Assembly (NCBI RefSeq): GCF_000250875.1
Contig: NZ_JH605004.1
Span: 1 to 21,711, forward strand
Length of the DNA: 21,711 nt
Reading direction: 5' to 3'
Source of the DNA: Sutterella parvirubra YIT 11816
Lineage (GTDB): Bacteria; Pseudomonadota; Gammaproteobacteria; Burkholderiales; Burkholderiaceae_F
In this document: piece after piece, positions 12,368 through 20,718 of the stretch
Layout of the letters: the number at the start of each line of letters is the position of its first letter
Numbering within the stretch: the stretch's first letter is position 1
The notes under the pieces: model-generated
Told to the model about the DNA's origin: nothing
Seen by the model: only the letters and a program-made list of their open reading frames with translations
Database searches by the model: none
Program-made: the position numbers and the translations under genes

Positions 12368-13923
12368 CCATGTCTGAAGTCAAGCCCATCATCCGCGCCG
12401 ACGAGCTGGCGCGCCTTCGTGAAGACACCGTGTGGGACGTCGTCGTGATCGGCGGCGGCGCCACGGGCGCCGGCATCGCGGTCGACGCCGCGTCGCGCGG
12501 TTTGAAGACGGTGCTCGTCGAGGCGCAGGACTTCTCCGCGGGCACCTCGTCGCGTTCGACGAAGCTCATCCACGGCGGCGTGCGCTACATGAAGAACCCC
12601 CGCGACTGGGGTCTCGTGCGCGAAGCGCTGAAGGAACGCCGTCTCCTCATCAAGAACGCCCCGCACCTCGTGCACAGCAAGCCCTTCATTCTTCCCACGT
12701 ACAAGAAGTGGGAGCGTGAATACTTCACCGTCGGTCTCGGCTTCTACTCCGCCATGACCTACGGCGGCTACGGCATCGGCCGCACGTCTTCGCTCTCGCG
12801 CGAAGAAACGATGTCGCGCCTGCCCGGCGTCAAGGCCGAAGGCCTCATGGGCGGCGTGCAGTTCTATGACGGCCAATTCGACGACGCGCGTCTGAACATC
12901 GCCCTCATGCGCACCGCGCACGAGCACGGCGCCGTCACGCTCAACTACTGCCCGGTGGTCGGCATCGACTACAAGAGCGGCTGGATTCAGGCCGTGAACG
13001 TCCGCGACGAAAAGACGGGCGAAACGATCCGCGTGCGCACGAAGATGGTCTTCAACGCCGCGGGCGCCTGGGTCGACCCGATCCGCCGCATGGTCGATCC
13101 GGAAGCGAGCACGCTCGTTCGCGTCTCGCGCGGTTCGCACATCCTTTTGGACAAGTCCTTCATGCCGGGCGAAACCGGGATGCTGATCCCGAAGACCCGC
13201 GACGGGCGCGTCCTTTTCGCGATTCCCTGGCACGACATGCTCCTGGTCGGCACGACCGACGTCGAGCAGCGCGACGCCGAGTTCGATCCGAAGGTGAGCG
13301 AAGAAGAAATCAACTTCATGATCGAAACGGCCTCGGGCTACCTTGAAAAGCCCATCACCCGCGCCGACGTGAAGGCGACCTTCGCGGGTCTGCGTCCGCT
13401 CTTCAACCCGACCGCGACGGGGTCTGCCGGCTCCACCGCCAAGGTCTCCCGCGAACACGCCGTCATCCCCGAATTCGGGAACATGATCACGGTGACGGGC
13501 GGCAAGTGGACGGCCTACCGCAAGATGGCCGAACACGCCATGCTGGTCGCGACGCTGCGCCACTTGATTGAGCCGCGCCTCTGCGTCACGAAGGACCTCC
13601 CGATCGTCAACGACGAACGCTTCGACCCGGCCGCGATCGAAGTCGAAGCCGAAAAGAGCGACGCCGCGGACGAGAAGGTCATCGCCTACGCGCTCCACTG
13701 CCGCGACTACGAAGCCGCGGTCACGGCCGAGGACGTCCTCTACCGCCGTCTGCGCCTGGGCCAGATGAATTCCGCCCGCACGGAGGCGCTCCTTCCGAAG
13801 GTCGCCGCCGCGCTCGAAGGCCGCGAATGGACGCCGGATGCGGCGCCCGAAGTCGCCGAAGTCGCGGAAGTCGTCGAAGCCGTCGAAGTGACGGAAGCGG
13901 CGGAAGAAGGCAAGGACGCCTGA
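12364..13923 (+). CDS. glpD: Aerobic glycerol-3-phosphate dehydrogenase
   Basis: GlpD oxidises sn-glycerol 3-phosphate to dihydroxyacetone phosphate on the inner face of the membrane and passes electrons from FAD to quinone. The product has 519 residues (E. coli 501). The FAD-binding [19 protein letters not shown] occurs near residues 26-44, followed by [18 protein letters not shown] and LVGTTDVE, and the C-terminal helical domain includes [13 protein letters not shown]. The ATG at 12364 overlaps the glpK stop in an ATGA arrangement; an ATG at 12370 is an alternative. The last 28 residues are a Glu/Val/Ala-rich acidic repeat ([20 protein letters not shown]) beyond the usual family end. A strong hairpin without a T-tract follows the stop. 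Confidence 0.95.
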   Translation: MTMSEVKPIIRADELARLREDTVWDVVVIGGGATGAGIAVDAASRGLKTVLVEAQDFSAGTSSRSTKLIHGGVRYMKNPRDWGLVREALKERRLLIKNAPHLVHSKPFILPTYKKWEREYFTVGLGFYSAMTYGGYGIGRTSSLSREETMSRLPGVKAEGLMGGVQFYDGQFDDARLNIALMRTAHEHGAVTLNYCPVVGIDYKSGWIQAVNVRDEKTGETIRVRTKMVFNAAGAWVDPIRRMVDPEASTLVRVSRGSHILLDKSFMPGETGMLIPKTRDGRVLFAIPWHDMLLVGTTDVEQRDAEFDPKVSEEEINFMIETASGYLEKPITRADVKATFAGLRPLFNPTATGSAGSTAKVSREHAVIPEFGNMITVTGGKWTAYRKMAEHAMLVATLRHLIEPRLCVTKDLPIVNDERFDPAAIEVEAEKSDAADEKVIAYALHCRDYEAAVTAEDVLYRRLRLGQMNSARTEALLPKVAAALEGREWTPDAAPEVAEVAEVVEAVEVTEAAEEGKDA

Positions 13924-13930
13924 TGAAGAT

Positions 13931-13953
13931 GCGCGGCGCGTGAGGCGCCGCGC
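13931..13953. other. Perfect GC hairpin after glpD
   Basis: GCGCGGCGC (13931-13939) pairs perfectly with GCGCCGCGC (13945-13953) around GTGAG. No T-tract follows, so it is more likely an mRNA 3' stabiliser or a partial terminator between glpD and the next gene than a classic terminator. Confidence 0.6.
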
Positions 13954-14103
13954 AAGACTTCCCGCCACGGAGCTCCCGGCATGACGTCGGGCGCTTCGCC
14001 GTTTTTGGATCCCCGCGTTTCTCCCTTTTGCGCGCGGACCCCGAAAGGACGGAGAATACGGGGCGCAACACCCGCATCTTTTCAAGCCAAGGATCAAAGG
14101 ACT

Positions 14104-14715
14104 ATGGAGTACGGTTTCTGGGGCGCCCTCACGCTCATGGTGCTGATGGCGGACCCGCTCGGCAACATCCCGATCGCGCTCGCGTGCCTGAAGAACGTGC
14201 CGAACGAGCGGAAGAACATCGTCTTGGCGCGTGAGTGCGCGATCGCGATGGTGATGCTCCTTCTTGCGATGTTCTTCGGCCGGGGCGTCCTGGAGGCGAT
14301 CGGGCTCTCGGACGCCGCACTCTCGATCGGGGGCTCGGTGATCGTGATGCTGATCGCGATCCGCATGGTCTTCCCGCAGGCCGAAGGCGTCTTCGGCGAG
14401 ATTCCCGGGGGAGAGCCCTACATCGTGCCGCTCGCCGTCCCGGCGATCGCGGGACCCTCGACCTTGGCGACCATCATGATGCTCGCGGCTTCGGGTCCCG
14501 AGCGCATGTGGGAGTGGGCGGCGATCGTCGCGATCACGTGCGTCGTGAGCTTCTTCGTGCTAGCGTCGGCCGAGTGGATGCAGCGGCGCCTGGGTGAGAA
14601 GGTGACCCTCGCGATCGAGCGTCTGACGGGCCTCATCCTCGCGATGATGGCGACGCAGATGTTCCTCTCGGGGCTCGAATCCTACATTTCCCGCTTCATG
14701 CCGGCGGCGGGCTGA
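14104..14715 (+). CDS. yhgN: MarC/YhgN family inner-membrane protein
   Basis: This 203-residue protein belongs to the MarC (UPF0056/NAAT) family, with predicted membrane segments at about 3-27, 39-60, 71-90, 105-128, 135-158 and 172-195. It resembles E. coli YhgN more than MarC: MADPLGNIPI in segment 1, YIVPLAVPAIAGPSTLAT in segment 4, and GLILAMMATQMFLSGL in segment 6. Family members are called neutral amino-acid transporters from one archaeal case, but the substrate of bacterial proteins is not established. ATG at 14104 follows AAAGGA at good spacing; an in-frame ATG at 13981 would add 41 unrelated residues. It lies 180 bases after glpD and may be partly co-transcribed with it. A strong terminator follows, so it is not part of the ribosomal operon downstream. 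Confidence 0.88.
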   Translation: MEYGFWGALTLMVLMADPLGNIPIALACLKNVPNERKNIVLARECAIAMVMLLLAMFFGRGVLEAIGLSDAALSIGGSVIVMLIAIRMVFPQAEGVFGEIPGGEPYIVPLAVPAIAGPSTLATIMMLAASGPERMWEWAAIVAITCVVSFFVLASAEWMQRRLGEKVTLAIERLTGLILAMMATQMFLSGLESYISRFMPAAG

Positions 14716-14779
14716 GTTCGGCCCAAGGCCGGCCGGGGCGGAGAAAGCGCCCCGGCGCCCGGAGGGAATCGAAAAAACA

Positions 14780-14809
14780 GGGCGTGTCTGTGGACACGCC
14801 CCTTCTTTT
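14780..14809. terminator. Bidirectional terminator after the YhgN-like gene
   Basis: GGGCGTGTC (14780-14788) pairs perfectly with GACACGCCC (14793-14801) around TGTG, followed by CTTCTTTT. On the minus strand it is followed by TGTTTTTT. Its right arm overlaps the predicted -35 of the rplM promoter. Confidence 0.9.
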
Positions 14810-14820
14810 ATGGGTAAAAT
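14791..14820 (+). promoter_or_regulatory. Promoter of the rplM-rpsI operon
   Basis: TGGACA (14791-14796, five of six -35 consensus bases) and TAAAAT (14815-14820) are 18 bases apart. The -35 lies inside the right arm of the preceding terminator hairpin. It is the best promoter match in the 344-base gap before rplM and would give a leader of about 230 bases. Confidence 0.65.
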
Positions 14821-14827
14821 CCGCTCC

Positions 14828-15059
14828 CTGACTTTGTGTCGCGGATTGCTTACCCCATCGTTTTTCCACTGGCGCCGCGGCTTCAAACAGAGTCGGAACA
14901 AACCTTATTCATTTCGGCGCGCCGCTGTCGTCGGGCCCTCAGGCTCCGCTCGGTTGCGTCGGATTTTTTGTTTTTATCGTCCCATCGGCCGCGTGCGCGA
15001 CAAAGAAGCGGCGCCATCCGCTGCGTCCGGCGACGGGATCTTACTTTTAGGTGAACGCA
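14828..15059 (+). promoter_or_regulatory. Long 5' leader of rplM-rpsI
   Basis: If transcription starts near 14828, the mRNA carries about 230 untranslated bases. The leader has a T-rich run (14964-14976), a hairpin AGCGG/CCGCT (15007-15022), and an AGGTGA ribosome-binding site (15049-15054). No gene is supported in it. L13 is known to regulate its own operon through the leader in E. coli; whether this leader does so cannot be told by eye. Confidence 0.4.
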
Positions 15060-15488
15060 ATGAAGACCTTCTCGGCCAAGCCGCTTGAGGTTAAGCGCGA
15101 CTGGTTCGTGGTCGATGCCAGTGACAAGGTGCTCGGCCGTCTGGCCAGCGAAATCGCTCTGCGCCTGCGCGGCAAGCACAAGCCCGAATTCACGCCCCAC
15201 GTCGACACCGGCGACTTCATCGTCGTCGTGAACGCCGACAAGCTCGTCCTCTCCGCCGAAAAGGCGTCGAAGAAGACGTACTACCGCCACACGGGCTACC
15301 CCGGCGGCATCTATGAAACGACCTTCCAGGAAATGCAGGCGAAGCACCCGGGCCGCGCGCTCGAAATCGCCGTCAAGGGCATGCTTCCGAAGGGTCCCCT
15401 CGGCTACGCCATGATCAAGAAGCTCAAGATCTACGCCGGCGCCGAACACCCGCACACCGCCCAGCAACCCAAGGTCCTCGACCTCTAA
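15060..15488 (+). CDS. rplM: 50S ribosomal protein L13
   Basis: L13 is an early-assembling protein of the large ribosomal subunit. The product has 142 residues, the same length as E. coli L13. It shows the family's N-terminal [20 protein letters not shown], the DKVLGRLAS motif, [12 protein letters not shown], and the [21 protein letters not shown] signature. The ATG at 15060 is preceded at 5 bases by AGGTGA; an in-frame GTG at 15051 lies within that ribosome-binding site and is less likely. rpsI follows 21 bases downstream in the usual L13-S9 operon. Confidence 0.97.
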   Translation: MKTFSAKPLEVKRDWFVVDASDKVLGRLASEIALRLRGKHKPEFTPHVDTGDFIVVVNADKLVLSAEKASKKTYYRHTGYPGGIYETTFQEMQAKHPGRALEIAVKGMLPKGPLGYAMIKKLKIYAGAEHPHTAQQPKVLDL

Positions 15489-15509
15489 TTCCCTGAGAAG
15501 GCATTCAAG

Positions 15510-15902
15510 ATGATCGGTAACTACAACTACGGCACCGGCCGTCGCAAGAGCTCGGTCGCCCGCGTCTTCATCAAGCGCGGTACGGGCAAGATCGTGATCA
15601 ACGGCCGTTCGCTCGACCAGTACTTCAACCGTGAAACCGGCCGCATGATCGTCATGCAGCCCCTCCAGCTCACGGAAAACGTCGAAACGTTCGACATCAT
15701 GGTCAACGTTTCCGGCGGCGGTGAATCCGGCCAGGCCGGCGCCGTCCGTCACGGCATCACCCGCGCGCTCATCGACTACGATGAAGGCCTCAAGGCCGTT
15801 CTTTCGAACGCCGGCCTCGTCACCCGCGACGCCCGTGAAGTCGAACGTAAGAAGGTGGGTCTGCGCAAGGCCCGCCGCGCCAAGCAGTTCTCGAAGCGCT
15901 AA
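15510..15902 (+). CDS. rpsI: 30S ribosomal protein S9
   Basis: S9 sits in the head of the small subunit, with its C-terminal tail reaching the P-site tRNA. The product has 130 residues, matching E. coli. It starts with [14 protein letters not shown], contains [19 protein letters not shown], and ends in the conserved basic tail with a C-terminal Lys-Arg (QFSKR), which contacts tRNA. A GAGAAGG ribosome-binding site precedes the ATG. It is the second gene of the rplM-rpsI operon and is closed by a strong terminator. Confidence 0.97.
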   Translation: MIGNYNYGTGRRKSSVARVFIKRGTGKIVINGRSLDQYFNRETGRMIVMQPLQLTENVETFDIMVNVSGGGESGQAGAVRHGITRALIDYDEGLKAVLSNAGLVTRDAREVERKKVGLRKARRAKQFSKR

Positions 15903-15921
15903 CCGCTTCGCCGAACCGGCA

Positions 15922-15968
15922 GCAACAGAAACCGCCGCGAGCTCACCGCTCCGGCGGTTTTTTGTTGC
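15922..15968 (+). terminator. Terminator of the rplM-rpsI operon
   Basis: AAACCGCCG (15929-15937) pairs with CGGCGGTTT (15952-15960), with an inner GAGC/GCTC stem and a run of six Ts. An outer GCAACA/TGTTGC pairing lengthens the structure. Confidence 0.88.
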
Positions 15969-16103
15969 ACCTCGGAGGCACGACGCCCGATGCGGATCGT
16001 GTAGGATAGTCTCCTCAGCAAAATCAACATCCGGAGGCCGCGCCCGGACACCCCCGGCGGAGCCGATGAGCCCCGCGCCCTCCGACATCCCGAGAGATTC
16101 CAA

Positions 16104-16487
16104 ATGACTGAACAGACCCAGACGACGGCCGCTCAGGAAGAAGTTCCCGAGCTCATGCCCGATCCGATCAACTTCACCGACGCCGCCGTGGCGAAGGTGA
16201 AGGCGCTGATGGACGAAGAGGGGAACCCCAACCTGAAGCTCCGCGTCTTCGTGCAGGGCGGCGGCTGCGCCGGCTTCCAGTACGGCTTCACGTTCGACGA
16301 AGCCCAGAACGAAGACGACGCCGTGATGGAAAAGGGGGGCGTGACGCTTCTCATCGACTCGATGAGCTACCAGTACCTCGTCGGCGCCAAGATCGACTAC
16401 AAGGAAGATCTCTCGGGCGAACAGTTCGTGATCGACAACCCCAACGCCGTCACGACGTGCGGCTGCGGGTCGTCCTTCTCGGTCTGA
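16104..16487 (+). CDS. erpA: Iron-sulfur cluster insertion protein ErpA
   Basis: ErpA is an A-type carrier that receives Fe-S clusters from the Isc machinery and delivers them to apo-proteins, including isoprenoid-pathway enzymes. The 127-residue product has the three cluster-binding Cys: C55 in [14 protein letters not shown], and C119 and C121 in [11 protein letters not shown]. The core [10 protein letters not shown] and YLVGAKIDY matches ErpA rather than IscA or SufA. It carries a slightly longer acidic N-terminus (about 20 residues) than the 114-residue E. coli protein. The ATG at 16104 is preceded by GAGAG. It is a single-gene unit about 200 bases after rpsI, with a TAGGAT box near 15999 as a weak -10 candidate. 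It converges on anmK. Confidence 0.95.
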   Translation: MTEQTQTTAAQEEVPELMPDPINFTDAAVAKVKALMDEEGNPNLKLRVFVQGGGCAGFQYGFTFDEAQNEDDAVMEKGGVTLLIDSMSYQYLVGAKIDYKEDLSGEQFVIDNPNAVTTCGCGSSFSV

Positions 16488-16504
16488 GGAAGACGAAGGA
16501 CGAA

Positions 16505-16525
16505 GGGGCCTCCTGACGAGGCCCC
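16505..16525. other. Hairpin between convergent erpA and anmK
   Basis: GGGGCCTC (16505-16512) pairs perfectly with GAGGCCCC (16518-16525) around CTGAC, midway between the two stop codons. There is no T-tract on either side, so it may terminate weakly or protect both mRNA ends. Confidence 0.6.
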
Positions 16526-16534
16526 GCAGGCGGC

Positions 16535-17674
16535 TCAGTTCGCCGGATAGAGGGCTCCGAGGATTCGGGGCCCTTTTGCATGGGTGACGGCGGGGAGGTT
16601 CCCGGGCGTCTTCGTGAGGAACGCGTCCGCGAGCCAGGCGAAGGCCGCGCCTTCGACCATCATCGGGTCGAGCCCGGCCTCGGCCGTGCTCCCGAAGGTG
16701 AGCTCGGGCGCCGCGTCGCGCAGGCGCGCCTCCAGGGCCGCCATCATGACGGGGTTGAGCGCCCCGCCCCCGCAGACGAAGAAGCGCCGCAGCCCCGGCA
16801 TGGCCTTCAAGGCCGCCTCCGCCGCCGTGCGGGCGGTGAGCATCGTGAGCGTCGCCGCCACGTCTTCGTGGCGGAGGCTCTGGGCCGAGGGGTGGCGGAG
16901 CTTCTCTTCCAACCACGCGGGCGAGAAGTACTCGCGGCCGGTCGACTTCGGAGGGGGAAGTGTGAAATAGGGGTCGGCCAAAAGATGCGCGAGCCAAGCG
17001 TCCGACACGCACCCCGTCGAGGCGACGCGGCCGGCGTCGTCGAAGGGGCGCCCGAAGTGCGTGCGCATCCAATGGTCGAGGAGCATGTTCCCGGGGCCGG
17101 TGTCGAACCCGGTGACGGGGGCCTCGTCCCCCGCAACGGGCACGAGCGTCACGTTGGCGATGCCGCCGATGTTGAGAAGCGCCGTCGGCAGGTCGCCTCC
17201 GAACATCTTCGCGTGGAAGGCGGGCACCAAGGGGGCGCCTTCCCCTCCGGCCGCGACGTCGCGGCTACGGAAGTCCGCGACGACGTCGATTCCGGTGAGC
17301 TCCGCGAGGAGCGCCGGGTGGTTGAGTTGAATCGTGAAGCCCCGCTGCGGGCGGTGGCGGATCGTCTGACCGTGGCTCCCGATCGCGTCGACCGCGCCGC
17401 GCGTGAGGCCCGTGGTCCGGAGGAGCGCTTCAATGACTTCCGCCCCGTGGCGCGCAAGCGCCACCGAGGCGTCTCCCATGCGTTCGATCTCGTCGGGGGC
17501 GTCGCCCAGGGCGAGCGAGAGGAGGTCGCGGCGTAGCGCGTCGGTGAAAGGCAGGTGCGCGTGCCCCAGCACCTCCATCCGGTTTCCCGGACCGAACCTC
17601 ACCATGACGGCGTCTTCGCCGTCGAGGCTCGTGCCGGACATGAGGCCGATCGTGGTGCGGATGTCGTTGGGCAT
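16535..17674 (-). CDS. anmK: Anhydro-N-acetylmuramic acid kinase
   Basis: AnmK opens the 1,6-anhydro ring of anhydroMurNAc and phosphorylates it to MurNAc-6-phosphate, a step of cell-wall recycling in the cytoplasm. The 379-residue product (E. coli 369) shows the family motifs: MSGTSLDGED near residue 12, GSHGQTIRH near 99, LLNIGGIANVT near 167, and FDTGPGN near 190, whose Asp191 corresponds to the catalytic base. The C-terminal CGGGALNP is the ATP-site motif, and GLDPMMVEGAAFAWLA matches the family end. The ATG at 17674 has GAGGAT about 12 bases upstream. It lies 48 bases after the M23 peptidase gene on the same strand, so the pair is probably an operon for cutting and recycling murein. Confidence 0.95.
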   Translation of the reverse strand: MPNDIRTTIGLMSGTSLDGEDAVMVRFGPGNRMEVLGHAHLPFTDALRRDLLSLALGDAPDEIERMGDASVALARHGAEVIEALLRTTGLTRGAVDAIGSHGQTIRHRPQRGFTIQLNHPALLAELTGIDVVADFRSRDVAAGGEGAPLVPAFHAKMFGGDLPTALLNIGGIANVTLVPVAGDEAPVTGFDTGPGNMLLDHWMRTHFGRPFDDAGRVASTGCVSDAWLAHLLADPYFTLPPPKSTGREYFSPAWLEEKLRHPSAQSLRHEDVAATLTMLTARTAAEAALKAMPGLRRFFVCGGGALNPVMMAALEARLRDAAPELTFGSTAEAGLDPMMVEGAAFAWLADAFLTKTPGNLPAVTHAKGPRILGALYPAN

Positions 17675-17722
17675 GGGGCGGATCCTCGCTTTCGGGGCGG
17701 CGGCGCGAAGGCGCTCAGAGCC

Positions 17723-19297
17723 TTACGCGCCCTTGTCCATTTCGGTCGGGACGGTGCGTCCGGCCTTTTCGTCTTCGAGCGCCTTCTGGTCGGCGCGGCG
17801 GACTTCCGCTTCGCGCTCGGCCTCTTCGCGGTCGGCGCCGGCCTCCGCCGCCTTCTCGGCTTCGGCGTCGCGAAGCGCCTTTTCGCGCTTGATCTCCGAC
17901 GGCAGCGCCTCGCCTTCGCTCTTCGCGGCGGCGTCGAACCGTTCGCCGTAGAGGACGGCCCGGGCGCGAAGGAGCGCGGTCTGGTAGGGCGAGAGGTTTT
18001 CCGTGTCGGGAAGATCCGCCGTCTTGGGGTTCACCTGCACGCCGTCGATCATGAGTTCGTAGTGAAGGTGCGGGCCCGTCGCCAGCCCCGTCATCCCGAC
18101 GTAGCCGATCACCTCGCCCTTTTCGACGCGGCGGCCGACGCGCATCCCGCGCGCGACCTTCGACATGTGGGCGTAGACCGTCGTGCGGCCCGCGCCGTGG
18201 TCGATCTTGATGTAGCGGCCGTACCCGCGCGCTTCGTAGGCGATGGTGCGGATCACGCCGTCGGCGGCGGCGAAGATGCGCGAGCCCGTGGGCGCGCGCA
18301 GGTCGGTGCCGTTGTGGGCGCGCAAGACGCCTGTGACGGGGTGACGGCGCAAGGGCGAAAACTCGCTGCTCACGTCTTTGACGTCCAAGGGGACGCGCAT
18401 GAAGGTTTGCGACGCCGACCGGCCGTCAAGCGTATAGAACCCAGCCGCCTGCCCGCTCGTGAAGCGGAAGGCTTCGGAGACTTCGTCCCCACGGACGATC
18501 TGCACGGCGAGCAGGTCGCCGTTCCTGACGAAATTCCCGTCCGCGAACTCCTTCGCGTAGACCAGGCGGATGCGGTCGCCCTGCTTGAGGTCGTTCACCG
18601 GGTTGCGGCCCCCTTCCCAAACGTTTTGGAGCGACTCCGCCACGTTGGGCGGAATCCCCATCGTGCGGACGGTTTTGGCCCAGGACTTGTCGAACGACCC
18701 CGAGAGCAGCGTCTCTTTGGCTTCGAACGTGTAGGGGAGCGTGCGCACCGTCAGGTCTTCGCCTTCGCGGAGCACTTCGACCGTGCGGCCGTCGCCGGAA
18801 GAAGGACCTTCAAGGTAGAGCCGGAGGTACGCGAGCCGCCCGCTCTCATACGTTCCCGACGAGACGAACTGCCCGCCCTGCGGGAGCACGATCGCCTGCG
18901 CTTCGGGCGTGCGGCGCACGAAGGCCGCCGCCTGCGCGTCGCGGATCCCGAGCTCGGAAAAGAGCGAGAGGAAGGTTTCGCCGGTGCGGACGAGGGTCGA
19001 CGCGGTGCGGATGTTCGAGCGGTCCGTGAGCGCTGCGACGGTCTTGGAGAGGTCCGGGGGCGTCACCGCCACGGTGCGCACCGCCGAGGGACTCTCGGCG
19101 GATTCCAAGGAGGGCCCCAAAAGAAAGACCGCGCCCGCCGCCGCGGCGACGCCGCCCACCATCCCGGCCAGCACGGACCAGCGCGCGCGGGCGCGCGAAA
19201 TCGGCGCGCGCTTCTGCGCGAGCATGTGGCGCTGCCAGTGAAGGTAGGCCGAGCCCACGCTTCTCAGGCTGTTCGCGATGATCGACGGTCCGGTCAT
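17723..19297 (-). CDS. M23 family murein endopeptidase, MepM-like, membrane anchored
   Basis: This is a zinc metallopeptidase predicted to cut peptide cross-links in peptidoglycan. The 524-residue product has a short cytoplasmic N-terminus and one membrane segment at about 41-61 (signal anchor). A periplasmic region follows at about 100-310, resembling the OapA/LysM-like part of MepM, and then a LytM domain at about 315-430. Zinc ligands are visible as H328 and D332 in HNGTD and H412 in GPHLHYE; H377 (YAHMSK) and H410 are the expected catalytic histidines, so the enzyme looks active. SPLRRHPVTG and VNPKTADLP match E. coli MepM. After about residue 455 there is a highly charged Glu/Ala/Arg/Lys tail likely to be helical. 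The start lacks a clear ribosome-binding site. A minus-strand TACAAT box (19338-19343) may be its -10. Confidence 0.9.
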   Translation of the reverse strand: MTGPSIIANSLRSVGSAYLHWQRHMLAQKRAPISRARARWSVLAGMVGGVAAAAGAVFLLGPSLESAESPSAVRTVAVTPPDLSKTVAALTDRSNIRTASTLVRTGETFLSLFSELGIRDAQAAAFVRRTPEAQAIVLPQGGQFVSSGTYESGRLAYLRLYLEGPSSGDGRTVEVLREGEDLTVRTLPYTFEAKETLLSGSFDKSWAKTVRTMGIPPNVAESLQNVWEGGRNPVNDLKQGDRIRLVYAKEFADGNFVRNGDLLAVQIVRGDEVSEAFRFTSGQAAGFYTLDGRSASQTFMRVPLDVKDVSSEFSPLRRHPVTGVLRAHNGTDLRAPTGSRIFAAADGVIRTIAYEARGYGRYIKIDHGAGRTTVYAHMSKVARGMRVGRRVEKGEVIGYVGMTGLATGPHLHYELMIDGVQVNPKTADLPDTENLSPYQTALLRARAVLYGERFDAAAKSEGEALPSEIKREKALRDAEAEKAAEAGADREEAEREAEVRRADQKALEDEKAGRTVPTEMDKGA

Positions 19298-19481
19298 GGG
19301 AGGTTGCTATTAGGCGGCGTGATGCAAAACAGCGCTCATTGTATCAACGGGGCGGCGAGATCCCGCGTACGGACGGGGTTTTGAGGGGGCGCGGAAACAC
19401 TTCGTGTTAAAGTGCGTGAACGGCCGCAGGGGGCTCGACGATGCGCCCCCGCCATGCGGCGAGACCTGGATAGAGAACAAA
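19298..19481. promoter_or_regulatory. Divergent promoter region between the M23 peptidase and tyrS
   Basis: This 184-base gap separates divergent genes. A TACAAT box on the minus strand (19338-19343) suits the peptidase gene. On the plus strand a TTGAGG (19381-19386) and a GTTAAAGT stretch may form a loose tyrS promoter, with wider than normal spacing. A short inverted repeat AACAC-TTC-GTGTT (19396-19408) overlaps it. No T-box element is visible. Confidence 0.35.
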
Positions 19482-20717
19482 ATGACTGACAAGAAGTTTC
19501 CCGTCACGGACGAGATCCGTGAGGCGATGGCGTTGATCCGCCGCGGTACCGACACGTTCCTCATCGAAGAGGAGTTCGAACAGAAGCTCGCGCGCTCCAA
19601 AGCGACGGGTGAGCCGCTTCGCTGCAAGCTGGGGTTGGACCCCACGGCTCCCGACATTCACATCGGGCATACGGTGGTGCTCAATAAACTGCGCCAGCTG
19701 CAGGACCTTGGGCACCAGGTGATCTTCCTCGTGGGCGACTTCACCGCCGCGATCGGCGATCCGTCGGGCCGCAACGCGACCCGTCCGCCGCTCTCGCGCG
19801 AACAGATCGAAGCGAACGCCCAGACCTACCTCAATCAGGCCGGGATGGTGTTGGACCTCGAACGCACCGAAGTCCGCTACAACTCCGAATGGAGCAACGC
19901 GCTCGGCACGACGGGCCTCATTCAGCTCGCGAGCCGCTACACGCTGGCGCGCCTCTTGGAGCGCGACGACTTCGCGAAGCGCTACGCCGAACAGCTCCCC
20001 ATCGCCATGCACGAGCTTCTCTATCCGCTCATGCAGGGCTACGACTCGGTCGCCTTGAAGGCCGACCTCGAGTTGGGCGGCTCGGACCAGCGCTTCAACC
20101 TCCTGGTCGGGCGCGAACTTCAGCGCCAGTACGACCAGGAACCGCAGTGCATTCTGACGATGCCGCTCCTCGTGGGTCTCGACGGCGTCGTGAAGATGAG
20201 CAAGAGCAAGCACAACTACATCGGGATCACCGACGCCCCGAACGACATGTTCGGGAAGGTGATGTCGATTTCCGACGACCTGATGTGGAACTGGTACGAC
20301 CTCCTGTCGCTGCGCGGTAACGACGAAATCGCGACGCTTCGCCGCGAATGCGCCGAAGGCCGCAACCCGCGCGACGCGAAGGTGCTGCTCGCCAAGGAAA
20401 TCGTCACGCGCTTCCACAACGCTTCCGCCGCGGACGCGGCGGAAGCCGAATTCAACAACCGCTTCCGCGCGGGCGCGGTGCCGGACGACATCGAGTCCGT
20501 TGAGGTCGAATCGGTCGACGGCCAGATCGGCGTCGCCGCGATGCTCAAAGCCGCCGGCATGGTCGAATCGAACGGCGAAGCCAACCGCAACATCGATCAG
20601 AAGGGCGTGCGCATCAACGGTGAGACCGTCACCGACCGCGGCCTGAAGATCAAGGCGGGCGAAACGCTCACCGTGCAGGTGGGCAAGCGTCGTTGGAAGA
20701 GGATTACGGTGAAGTGA
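19482..20717 (+). CDS. tyrS: Tyrosyl-tRNA synthetase
   Basis: TyrS charges tRNA-Tyr with tyrosine. The 411-residue product is a class I synthetase with HIGH at residues 60-63 ([15 protein letters not shown]) and KMSKS at 238-242. Other family motifs are [13 protein letters not shown] near 85-97, [14 protein letters not shown] and [11 protein letters not shown]-terminal S4 RNA-binding domain occupies about 345-411 ([20 protein letters not shown]). The intact KMSKS, rather than the KFGKT of E. coli TyrS, places it in the TyrZ-like subgroup. The ATG at 19482 gives the expected N-terminus; upstream in-frame residues are not family-like. The next gene, dtd, starts one base after the stop, implying translational coupling. 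Confidence 0.96.
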   Translation: MTDKKFPVTDEIREAMALIRRGTDTFLIEEEFEQKLARSKATGEPLRCKLGLDPTAPDIHIGHTVVLNKLRQLQDLGHQVIFLVGDFTAAIGDPSGRNATRPPLSREQIEANAQTYLNQAGMVLDLERTEVRYNSEWSNALGTTGLIQLASRYTLARLLERDDFAKRYAEQLPIAMHELLYPLMQGYDSVALKADLELGGSDQRFNLLVGRELQRQYDQEPQCILTMPLLVGLDGVVKMSKSKHNYIGITDAPNDMFGKVMSISDDLMWNWYDLLSLRGNDEIATLRRECAEGRNPRDAKVLLAKEIVTRFHNASAADAAEAEFNNRFRAGAVPDDIESVEVESVDGQIGVAAMLKAAGMVESNGEANRNIDQKGVRINGETVTDRGLKIKAGETLTVQVGKRRWKRITVK

Positions 20718-20718
20718 C

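Noticed and set aside
13981..14103. Upstream start of the YhgN-like protein at 13981
   Set aside because: It would add 41 residues with no membrane or family character. The ATG at 14104 has AAAGGA upstream and gives the expected length.
14810..15088. A 92-residue open frame in the rplM leader
   Set aside because: It overlaps the promoter and the start of rplM in another frame and has no ribosome-binding site or family resemblance.
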